In this document: one piece after another, positions 1-6,687 of the stretch
Layout of the letters: each line of letters starts with the position of its first letter
How positions within the stretch are numbered: position 1 is the first letter of the stretch
Origin: UBA4416 sp043719555
GTDB taxonomy: Bacteria; Bacteroidota; Bacteroidia; B-17B0; Aurantibacillaceae
Assembly (NCBI GenBank): GCA_043719555.1
Contig: JAYSTR010000204.1
Coordinates: forward strand, 1 to 7,162
Reading direction: 5' to 3'
DNA: 7,162 nucleotides
Made by a program: the position numbers and the translations under genes
Notes under the pieces: generated by a model
What the model was told of the DNA's origin: nothing
What the model saw: only the letters and a program-made list of their open reading frames with translations
Database searches by the model: none

Positions 1-1664
1 CTTAATTTTACTGTTTTGTTACCAAATTGTGGCACACCGATAGTGTTAATTACTTTTTCATACCAATCCGTCATATCATCTGCTAACCAAATTTGATAAC
101 CTTTACCTTGAGTTAACACAGAACTTGATCCAGTAATAACATTCCATGCAGCAGTAGGCTCATTATAAGTTAATACAGAATTAAAACCGGGAGCGTTTCC
201 ATCCACGCCTTCTGGACCAACAATGCCATCATACAGTCCAATTCCACTCATATAAATTTCATTATCCCAATCGTTAATTGTAGTGCTTATAACAGGGCTT
301 GTTAAATCATGCCATCCTTTTGTGCGTCCAGCAATATATCTTTGAATAGTCATATTACCTGTAATTTTACACGTACCATTCGCTTGTGTTAAAATCCGTG
401 CTGTATTTGTAACATCACTTACTAATGTTATATTACCATTTGAGTTTAAAGTTCCTGCAGTTATTTTTAGTCTATTTGTAATTGATTGAGGTGAATTTAC
501 AATTAATCCACTTGCATTATTTAAAGATAAATCGTAAAAGTATGAATCGCCAACCCCGTCAATAGCCTGAGCAGTAGTTCCACTAAAAATTACACCATCT
601 GTGTTAGCTATCAATGTTCCATCATTGGTATACGTTTTTTTTATTCTTAAAGCCTGCGAATTATTTGATATTAATTCCATTGCACCATTTCTAATAAAAA
701 AGGACTGATTTACCTGAACTGGCACTTTAATTTGAACTTTATCGGTGCAATTAACTTCTAGGTAATCAATAAATTCTATTCCATTTCTCGTTACTATTTG
801 TGTACGGGAACCATTAAAAATAATTGTAGATTGATTTTTAACAGTTGTATTAGCATTATTTGTCCAATTTCCGCCAACAGATAGTACAAAGCGATTCATG
901 TCTAAAACATTTGATGAATTTGCATCCCATGTTAAATTATTTTGAACCGTGATATTACCCAAAGCCGTTTTTGTACTTGCAGCTAATAATGTTAAATTGT
1001 AATAAGTGGTAGCTGGAATTTGATTGCAAGCGCTATAACAACTAACAGTGTTACCTGGTGCAGCAAAATTAAAATTTAAAGTCCCTGAAAACCTCGCACT
1101 AACCTGTAAACTCGAATTATCATTGTTAATAAATTGTGAGGAGTTAAGCGTGCTGATACTTCCACCTGTTAAATTTATAAATCCATTATTAGTGAAAACG
1201 GCTGCATTATATAAAGTAAATCCATTCCCTTTTTTAATAGTTGTTCCTGCTGATACTGTAAAATCTGCATAAAAATTCCAACTTCCAGCATTTGTAATAA
1301 TAGAAGTTGATGAAAAAATAGTATTACCTCTTACATTATACGTAGTGAGCGTTCCACTTAATGTTCCGGAGTTTGTAAAATCACCGTATCCATTTAAAAT
1401 TTTTGAATTACAAGCTAAAGTTGCACCTGCCTGAATTGTTAGTGTTTTAAATGTATTTTGGGTAACTATTAGAGTAACTACATTTCCTGTTTTTATAATT
1501 ACATCATCATCCAAATCTGGAATACCATCGGCATCAGCAACACCTGTTACTGTCCATGTTGAGGCAGTACTCCAATTACCCGTAACTTTACTTGTAAATG
1601 TTGACGCATTAGTTATAATTGAAACGCAAAGCGCTAATAATAGTAGTAGATTTCTTTTTTTCAT
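1..1664 (-). CDS. Secreted repeat-rich surface protein, 3' end outside window (probable T9SS cargo)
   Basis: I read an uninterrupted minus-strand frame from ATG at 1664-1662 to the window edge, about 554 codons with no stop. Residues 1-22 are a signal peptide (MKKRNLLLLLALCVSIITNA, then ST). Residues ~25-56 (GNWSTASTWTV, GIPDLDDDVII) resemble the opening module of many Bacteroidota secreted proteins. The middle is Asn/Thr/Gly-rich with loose repeats of the form F-x-G-x-x-x-Q-x-I then F/Y-x-x-L: IIFNGSRTQIV at ~281-291 and VIFSGTTAQAI at ~358-368, with a related YYNLTLLAAS near 221-230. This suggests a beta-solenoid or beta-sandwich stalk. Residues ~411-458 (NITLVSDVTNTARI, GNMTIQRYI, GWHDLTSPV) match a module I know from Bacteroidota proteins ending in T9SS sorting domains; here that end is not visible. 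No enzymatic motif was recognised. Adhesin or surface-layer role is inference. The gene lies 96 bp behind the purF-like gene on the same strand. Confidence 0.85.
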   Translation of the reverse strand, partial: MKKRNLLLLLALCVSIITNASTFTSKVTGNWSTASTWTVTGVADADGIPDLDDDVIIKTGNVVTLIVTQNTFKTLTIQAGATLACNSKILNGYGDFTNSGTLSGTLTTYNVRGNTIFSSTSIITNAGSWNFYADFTVSAGTTIKKGNGFTLYNAAVFTNNGFINLTGGSISTLNSSQFINNDNSSLQVSARFSGTLNFNFAAPGNTVSCYSACNQIPATTYYNLTLLAASTKTALGNITVQNNLTWDANSSNVLDMNRFVLSVGGNWTNNANTTVKNQSTIIFNGSRTQIVTRNGIEFIDYLEVNCTDKVQIKVPVQVNQSFFIRNGAMELISNNSQALRIKKTYTNDGTLIANTDGVIFSGTTAQAIDGVGDSYFYDLSLNNASGLIVNSPQSITNRLKITAGTLNSNGNITLVSDVTNTARILTQANGTCKITGNMTIQRYIAGRTKGWHDLTSPVISTTINDWDNEIYMSGIGLYDGIVGPEGVDGNAPGFNSVLTYNEPTAAWNVITGSSSVLTQGKGYQIWLADDMTDWYEKVINTIGVPQFGNKTVKL

Positions 1665-1692
1665 AATCGTAAATTTTAAATCACAAGACGAC

Positions 1693-1710
1693 GAACTTTT
1701 AATAAAGTTC
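1693..1710 (-). repeat. Perfect 7-bp inverted repeat in the leader of the surface-protein gene
   Basis: GAACTTT-TAAT-AAAGTTC on the plus strand is a perfect dyad with a 4-nt loop. It lies between the purF-like stop codon and the ATG at 1664, just downstream of a TAnnTTTG-like element. On the minus strand it is followed by CGTCGTCTTG rather than a T tract, so an intrinsic terminator is unlikely. A 5'-end mRNA hairpin or an operator is possible. Confidence 0.4.
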
Positions 1711-1713
1711 TCT

Positions 1714-1721
1714 CAAATATA
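1714..1721 (-). promoter_or_regulatory. Candidate Bacteroidota -7 element (TATATTTG)
   Basis: The minus strand reads TATATTTG, an exact match to the Bacteroidota -7 consensus TAnnTTTG, 49 nt upstream of the surface-protein ATG. I could not find a convincing -33 TTTG at the expected distance, so the call is weak. The heptamer CAAATAT (plus strand) occurs twice here, at 1714-1720 and 1722-1728, giving an 8-bp direct repeat. If real, this promoter would express the surface-protein gene independently of the purF-like gene. Confidence 0.3.
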
Positions 1722-1760
1722 CAAATATTACTACATAAACCATACCCTGTTATGTTAAAT

Positions 1761-3662
1761 TTAATAAGGTCTGGCCGAGCTGCCTTCCATAAAATTAACA
1801 AAAGCTTTATTTACAACTTTATTTCCTCCCGGTGTTGGATAATTTCCGGTGAAGTACCAATCTCCTAAGTTTTGAGGACAAGATTGATGTAAGCCCTCTA
1901 TTGTTTGGTAAATAATTTGCAAATCGGCTTTTAAATCCGCTGGACGCAATAATTCCGCTATTTTTTTTGAGATATCTTCGTTAGTAAATGCCTTATAGAT
2001 TTCTTTTACCACATTTATTTGCGCTTCTTTTGGCTTTAATAATTCCGTTTTTGCTTTTTCGTAAACCTCCGTTAATAAAGTTTCTTTTCCAGTTTCTTTA
2101 ATTAAATGAATAGCGGCATCAAACGCGATAAACTTACTTAAAATGGCCATATCAATGCCATAACAATCCGGATAACGAATTTGTGGGGCCGATGAAATAA
2201 TAACTATTTTTTTTGGATGTAATCTATCTAAGATGCGTAAAATGCTTTGTTTTAAAGTTGTTCCACGAACGATACTATCATCTAAAACAACGAGCGTATC
2301 TACCTCTTTTTTTACAGTTTCGTAAGTGATATCATAAACTAAATTTACTAAACTATCTCTGCTTTCGTCATCTGTAATAAACGTACGTTGTTTTGCGTCT
2401 TTTAAAATTACTTTATGAATACGAGGATGACGTGTTAAAATTTCATCTAATTGTGGTTTTGTTACAGCTGAACCAAGACTTAAAATATCAGTTGCTTTTT
2501 GTTCATTTATATATTCATCTATTCCTTCAACTAATCCACCAAATGCAACTTCAGCCGTATTTGGGATATAACTAAATACCGTATTTTTTAAATCGAAATT
2601 AATTGCTTTTAAAACTTGTGGCACCAAATAACGCCCTAATTTTTGACGTTCTGTATAAATATCGGCATCATTACCACGGCTAAAATAAATGCGCTCAAAG
2701 GAACATGCTTTTCTTTCGAGAGGCTCTAAAATTTCTACTTCGTTATAAGTGCCATCTTTTTTAATTATACCAGCATAACCTGGTTTAAGTTCTTTAACAC
2801 TTTCAATAGGGGCATTAAATACTGTTTGAATAACAGGGCGCTCACTCGCAATCACTAATACCTCATCATCTTTATAAACATAAGCCGGACGAATACCATT
2901 TGGATCGCGTAACACAAAAGCATCGCCATGACCTAAAGCGCCGGCCATTACATAACCACCATCCCAACGCTTACTACTCTCTTTTAAAATAGCAGGGATA
3001 TCTAAATGTTTTTGAATCTCTTTTGAAATTTCTAAATTAGTTAAACCCTTTTCTTTAAATAGTTTGAATAATCGGTCGTTATCTTTATCTAAAAAATGAC
3101 CAATCTTTTCCATAACCGTAATGGTATCGGCTTGCTCGCTCGGATGTTGTCCTAATTCAATCAAATGCTCTAACAGTTCATCAACATTAGTTAAATTAAA
3201 ATTACCAGCCACTAATAAGTTACGCGCCATCCAATTATTTTGACGACGAAATGGGTGACAACTATGTATACTATTTTTGCCGAATGTACCATAACGTAAA
3301 TGTCCTAAAATTAATTCGCCCATAAAAGGGATGTTTTCCTTTTGCCAAGCTATATCTTTATATTGATCGGGTGATTTTTGTTTAGCTTTTATAAATAAAT
3401 CATTTACCTGCGAAAAAATATCCTGTGTGGCTTTTGGGTCAATAGAACGTAATCTATCTATATAGGTTGTACCAGCAGGAACATCTAATTTTACCGTTGC
3501 AATACCAGCTCCATCTTGCCCACGGTTAATCATTTTATCCATTAACTGATACATTTTATGCAAGCCATATCGACTACTGCCGTATTTTTCTTGATAAAAG
3601 CTTAATGGTTTTAATAATCTGATGAGGGCTACGCCACACTCGTGTTTAATTTTATCGCTCAT
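1761..3662 (-). CDS. purF: Amidophosphoribosyltransferase-like protein (long Bacteroidota PurF form)
   Basis: The family catalyses the first committed step of purine synthesis in the cytoplasm: PRPP plus glutamine to phosphoribosylamine. At 633 residues it is longer than classical PurF (about 470-505). The N-terminal Ntn-glutaminase has candidate nucleophile Cys9 (HECGVALIR) behind an 8-residue leader, RGQDGAGIA at 47-55, GHLRYGTFG at 120-128 and DPNGIRP at 253-259. The phosphoribosyltransferase domain has the PRPP loop VVLDDSIVRGTT at 458-469, followed by SAPQIRYPDCYGIDM at 491-505. The C-terminus has WYFTGNYPTPGG at 602-613. Two differences from classical enzymes: the oxyanion region reads GNFNLTN (153-159) where E. 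coli has HNGNLTN, and the C-x-x-C Fe-S ligand pair of Bacillus PurF is absent before FTGNYP. From memory, flavobacterial homologues of this length share these features, so this is a conserved subfamily rather than a damaged gene. Start is ATG at 3662-3660, which gives the expected MSDKIKHECG beginning. Whether it is the sole PurF of the cell cannot be judged here. Confidence 0.93.
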   Translation of the reverse strand: MSDKIKHECGVALIRLLKPLSFYQEKYGSSRYGLHKMYQLMDKMINRGQDGAGIATVKLDVPAGTTYIDRLRSIDPKATQDIFSQVNDLFIKAKQKSPDQYKDIAWQKENIPFMGELILGHLRYGTFGKNSIHSCHPFRRQNNWMARNLLVAGNFNLTNVDELLEHLIELGQHPSEQADTITVMEKIGHFLDKDNDRLFKLFKEKGLTNLEISKEIQKHLDIPAILKESSKRWDGGYVMAGALGHGDAFVLRDPNGIRPAYVYKDDEVLVIASERPVIQTVFNAPIESVKELKPGYAGIIKKDGTYNEVEILEPLERKACSFERIYFSRGNDADIYTERQKLGRYLVPQVLKAINFDLKNTVFSYIPNTAEVAFGGLVEGIDEYINEQKATDILSLGSAVTKPQLDEILTRHPRIHKVILKDAKQRTFITDDESRDSLVNLVYDITYETVKKEVDTLVVLDDSIVRGTTLKQSILRILDRLHPKKIVIISSAPQIRYPDCYGIDMAILSKFIAFDAAIHLIKETGKETLLTEVYEKAKTELLKPKEAQINVVKEIYKAFTNEDISKKIAELLRPADLKADLQIIYQTIEGLHQSCPQNLGDWYFTGNYPTPGGNKVVNKAFVNFMEGSSARPY

Positions 3663-3672
3663 AATTGAATTA

Positions 3673-3705
3673 CAAAGTTATTAATTACTTTGGTTAAAAA
3701 TCAAG
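3673..3705 (-). promoter_or_regulatory. Candidate promoter of the purF-like gene
   Basis: The minus strand carries TAACTTTG at 3680-3673, an exact TAnnTTTG match, with CTTG at 3705-3702 as a possible -33 element, leaving a 21-nt spacer. This is close to the Bacteroidota housekeeping sigma-factor consensus. The -7 element ends only 10 nt before the ATG, so the transcript would have a leader of a few nucleotides. No purine-responsive operator or riboswitch was recognised in the 149-bp divergent gap. Confidence 0.4.
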
Positions 3706-3792
3706 ACAGTTATTAAAAGATAATCATATAATTTCTTGTAGATGTTGAAATATTTTTGAAGAAATATAGCGTTAGTAAATTTTTGTACATTC

Positions 3793-3806
3793 GTAGTAAA
3801 TACTAC
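3793..3806. promoter_or_regulatory. Perfect dyad just upstream of the CotH-family GTG start
   Basis: GTAGTA-AA-TACTAC is a perfect inverted repeat with 6-bp arms and a 2-nt centre, ending 5 nt before the GTG at 3812. It overlaps the position where a ribosome binding site would sit. A weak -7-like element, TACATTCG at 3786-3793 (one mismatch to TAnnTTTG), abuts it. It could be an operator for the plus-strand pair or chance in AT-rich DNA. The 2-nt spacer is too short for an RNA hairpin with all six pairs formed. Confidence 0.3.
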
Positions 3807-3811
3807 ACTGC

Positions 3812-6673
3812 GTGAATTGTAAAAAAACCATTATACTATTATTAATTTTTTGCTTTTGGCAACAAATTAATGCTCAGGTAAAGATTAACGAATACTCGGT
3901 ATCTAATACCTCAAATTTTACCGGAAGCACTTTTGCTGATAATACAGGAAGCCGATCTGATTGGGTGGAATTATATAACTCAACCGCTTCGGCAATTACT
4001 ATTGATGGTTGGAATTTATCTGATAATCCTACAAACTTAACTAAATATGCTTTTCCTAGTGCAACATCTATTCCTGCAAATGGATTTATACGAGTTTGGT
4101 GCAGCGGAAAAGGAAATTCAGCAAATACTACTGGTCACATACATACTAATTTTAAATTAACTCAGTGTGAGGGTGATTGGATTATATTATCAAATGGGGG
4201 GGTTATTACAGACTCATTACAACTTAAAAAAACAAAATCAAATAACTCGTGGGGACGAAAACCAAACGGCACTTCAACCTGGAAATTATTTACCACGCCT
4301 AACCCTAATGCAACTAATAACGCTGCTACTGCTTATGATGGTTATGCAGCTACCCCCGTTTTTAGCTTACCTGCTGGATTTTATGGCGGGGCACAAAGTG
4401 TAGCGATATCATGTTCTACCCCAAGTGTTACCATTCGCTATACTACAAACGGTTCAGAGCCTTTATTGGCTTCAACGGCTTATGCTTCTGCAATATCTAT
4501 TGCTACTACCACTGTGCTTCGTGCTTACGCTGTATCTTCAAATACCTTATTGTTGCCAAGCTTTATGGAAACCAACACCTACTTTATTAATGAATCTATT
4601 AATGCTCAGTATGCAGTGGTTTCTATAAGTGGAGGCGCGGCTTTAAATAGCTTATTAGGTGGAAGTACAGGCGCCACGCCTAAAACACATTTCGAATACT
4701 TTGACGGTGGGTTATTTAAAACTGAAACTTACGGTATAGCTAATAAACACGGTAATGATTCGTGGGCTTACGATCAGCGAGGGATTGATTTTGAAACCGA
4801 GGATGATTATGGATATAACAATGCCTTAAAATACCAGTTTTTTACGGATACAAAACAAGGATACAGTTCACGTAAAAAATTTCAACATGTTATATTAAAA
4901 GCCGCCGCATCCGATAATTTTCCGGGAGATAAACCTGCAAAATCTTGCCACATGCGTGATGCCTTTGTACAAACCTATTCTTTTAGAAAAGGTTTGGAAC
5001 TAGATGGACGACGCAACAAGCATAGTATTGTTTTTGTAAATGGTGTATATTGGGGTATTTATGAATTACGCGAAGCCTTTGAAGAGGATTATACAGATTA
5101 CTATTATCATCAGCCTGATATTATGGAGTTGAAATATTGGGGAGGTTACGTAAATAATCCACCAATGACTTCGCAAAATGATTGGGCTAACTTGTATAAT
5201 TTTGTTATGAGTAACTCCATGACTAATGCAGCCAATTATGCACATGTTGATTCCGCTTTAAGTTTTAAGAGTTTAATAGATTACATGATTTATAACTCTT
5301 ATGTAGTTAATACCGATTTTATTAACTGGAATACTGCTTGGTGGCGAGGTACTGATTTAACCCAAGATAAACATAAGTGGCGTTACTATATGTGGGATAT
5401 GGATAATACTTATGATTTGGGAGAAAATTTTTCGGGAATCCCATCAACAGGAATGACAGCAAGCCCATGTGATTACACTAATGTGTTTCAAAATGCCGGG
5501 CCAGAGGAAGGTCATCCTGATATTTTAGACAAACTCATGACTAATCCTGCGTTTAAATCTATGTATATTAATCGTTATGCTGATTTATTAAACTCCGCTT
5601 TTAATTGCGATAGTATTATGAATCACTTTAACTATTTTAAAAATATTTTAACGCCAGAAATGCCTCGACATGTTGCTAAATGGGGTTCTGGAAATACAGT
5701 TACCGATTGGCAAAATAATATGACACGTATGCAAAACAAAATCACAGAGCGTTGTGGTTATATTGAATCTACGATACAAAGTTGCTATAATGTGGTAGCT
5801 AAGCCCGTAAAGGTAAATGTTGTGCCCGCAGGCGCTGGTAATGTAAAATTAAATACCATTTGGTTAGATAATTTTATGTGGACAGGTAATTATTTTTCGG
5901 GAGTAACGATGAATTTTGTTGCGACTCCATATAATAACGCTCTGTATGAATTTGATTATTGGGAATTTACCAATCATACACCATCACCTACTATTAATAG
6001 CGATACCGTTTCCATTAATTTTACAACTAATGATAGCATCATTGCACACTTTAAACCCGTAACCTTGCCTCAACAATTAGCAGTAAATGTATTGCCGGCT
6101 GGTGCAGGAAACGTTAACTTAAATGTAAATGCCACTCCTATGAATTTAAATACATTTATATGGACTAATAATTACCTCCCAAATACGAGCATGACTTTGG
6201 CCGCTATTCCAAATACAACTTACGATTTCGATTACTGGACATTGAATCATCATACACCTTTACCTAATTTTAGTAATGATACCATTCGCATTAATTTTGC
6301 CGAAAGAGATACAATTGTAGCACATTTTAAATTAAAAAGTATAACGCCGCCGCCACCACCTCCGGTTGTTGATACACCTACGGTGCCTCTTACAGGAACA
6401 GAAATTTCGTTACCAACTGCTTTTTCACCAAACGGTGATGGAAGAAATGATGTGCTATTAGCCCTTGGAGGAATTAATGCAACCGATTTTTCGATGCAAT
6501 TATGGAACAGATGGGGAGAGTTAGTGTTTGCGGCCAATGATATTGATGAAGGTTGGGACGGCACTTATAAAGGAACACAAGTACAAATAGGTGTGTATAC
6601 GTATTTTATAAAATACACCAATTTTGAAGGAGATCAAAAAACAGTGAAAGGCAGTATAACGCTTGTGCGCTAA
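3812..6673 (+). CDS. Secreted CotH-kinase-family protein with lamin-tail domain and type B T9SS sorting domain
   Basis: A complete 953-residue multidomain protein, predicted to be exported by Sec and then T9SS. Residues 1-22 are a signal peptide (core TIILLLIFCFW, cleavage after NAQ). Residues ~23-165 form a lamin-tail-like domain (VKINEYSVSN, DWVELYNSTASAITIDGW). Residues ~180-260 resemble a chitobiase C-terminal beta domain (VTIRYTTNGSEP). Residues ~266-655 are CotH-kinase-like, with VFVNGVYWGIYELREAFEED at 407-426 and the likely metal-binding YMWDMDNTYDLG at 526-537 (D529, D531). Two InlB-B-like repeats span 666-748 and 756-839, then a proline linker (PPPPPP at 846-851). The gliding-motility-associated (type B) sorting domain covers 861-953 (FSPNGDGRND, WNRWGELVF, GWDGTYKG). 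The start is GTG: an in-frame TAA at 3797-3799 blocks any upstream ATG, and the next in-frame ATG is at Met252, beyond the signal peptide. Eight Cys in the mature part may form disulfides. CotH members include atypical secreted protein kinases; activity and substrate here are unknown. A PorP/SprF gene follows after 14 nt, probably in one operon. Confidence 0.92.
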   Translation: MNCKKTIILLLIFCFWQQINAQVKINEYSVSNTSNFTGSTFADNTGSRSDWVELYNSTASAITIDGWNLSDNPTNLTKYAFPSATSIPANGFIRVWCSGKGNSANTTGHIHTNFKLTQCEGDWIILSNGGVITDSLQLKKTKSNNSWGRKPNGTSTWKLFTTPNPNATNNAATAYDGYAATPVFSLPAGFYGGAQSVAISCSTPSVTIRYTTNGSEPLLASTAYASAISIATTTVLRAYAVSSNTLLLPSFMETNTYFINESINAQYAVVSISGGAALNSLLGGSTGATPKTHFEYFDGGLFKTETYGIANKHGNDSWAYDQRGIDFETEDDYGYNNALKYQFFTDTKQGYSSRKKFQHVILKAAASDNFPGDKPAKSCHMRDAFVQTYSFRKGLELDGRRNKHSIVFVNGVYWGIYELREAFEEDYTDYYYHQPDIMELKYWGGYVNNPPMTSQNDWANLYNFVMSNSMTNAANYAHVDSALSFKSLIDYMIYNSYVVNTDFINWNTAWWRGTDLTQDKHKWRYYMWDMDNTYDLGENFSGIPSTGMTASPCDYTNVFQNAGPEEGHPDILDKLMTNPAFKSMYINRYADLLNSAFNCDSIMNHFNYFKNILTPEMPRHVAKWGSGNTVTDWQNNMTRMQNKITERCGYIESTIQSCYNVVAKPVKVNVVPAGAGNVKLNTIWLDNFMWTGNYFSGVTMNFVATPYNNALYEFDYWEFTNHTPSPTINSDTVSINFTTNDSIIAHFKPVTLPQQLAVNVLPAGAGNVNLNVNATPMNLNTFIWTNNYLPNTSMTLAAIPNTTYDFDYWTLNHHTPLPNFSNDTIRINFAERDTIVAHFKLKSITPPPPPPVVDTPTVPLTGTEISLPTAFSPNGDGRNDVLLALGGINATDFSMQLWNRWGELVFAANDIDEGWDGTYKGTQVQIGVYTYFIKYTNFEGDQKTVKGSITLVR
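5807..6328 (+). repeat. Tandem pair of InlB-B-like protein repeats within the CotH-family gene
   Basis: Two units of about 83-84 residues lie at protein positions 666-748 and 756-839 (DNA 5807-6055 and 6077-6328). Shared anchors are VNVxPAGAGNVxLN, W-T-x-N-Y, (Y)xFDYW, HTPxPxxxxDTxxINF and DxIxAHFK. They resemble the bacterial repeats that end in I-x-A-x-F, such as the Listeria InlB B-repeat relatives. The DNA of the two copies is clearly diverged at third positions, so this is an old duplication. They probably act as a spacer or ligand-binding stalk between the kinase-like domain and the sorting domain. Confidence 0.75.
6392..6670 (+). other. Type B T9SS C-terminal sorting domain (CHU_C / gliding-motility-associated)
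   Basis: Protein residues 861-953 of the CotH-family protein. The order SLPTAFSPNGDGRND, then MQLWNRWGELVF, then GWDGTYKG, then GVYTYFIKY and a terminal VKGSITLVR is the typical pattern of the TIGR04131 family. In the SprB paradigm such domains direct the cargo through the T9SS and work with a PorP/SprF-type partner, which is encoded immediately downstream here. The domain is complete and ends two residues after the last conserved beta strand. Confidence 0.93.
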
Positions 6674-6687
6674 GCGATTTAAAAACA

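Noticed and set aside
1048..1272. Plus-strand 74-codon open frame
   Set aside because: It is antisense to a continuous, domain-bearing minus-strand frame with a signal peptide.
1510..1530. Thrombospondin type 3 calcium repeat (DADGIPDLDDD)
   Set aside because: Only one copy is present, and the segment sits where secreted Bacteroidota proteins commonly have a GxPxxxDxVxI motif; a single match is not enough.
1693..1710. Intrinsic terminator for the purF-like gene
   Set aside because: The stem is AT-rich with only 7 bp and no T tract follows on the minus strand.
6250..6564. Minus-strand 104-codon open frame
   Set aside because: It is antisense to the repeat and sorting-domain part of the CotH-family gene, whose domains are clearly recognisable; the poly-Gly of the antisense frame is the complement of the proline linker.
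3812..6673. Spore coat function suggested by the CotH name
   Set aside because: Bacteroidota do not form endospores; only the kinase-like fold is implied, and the T9SS sorting domain points to surface display or release.
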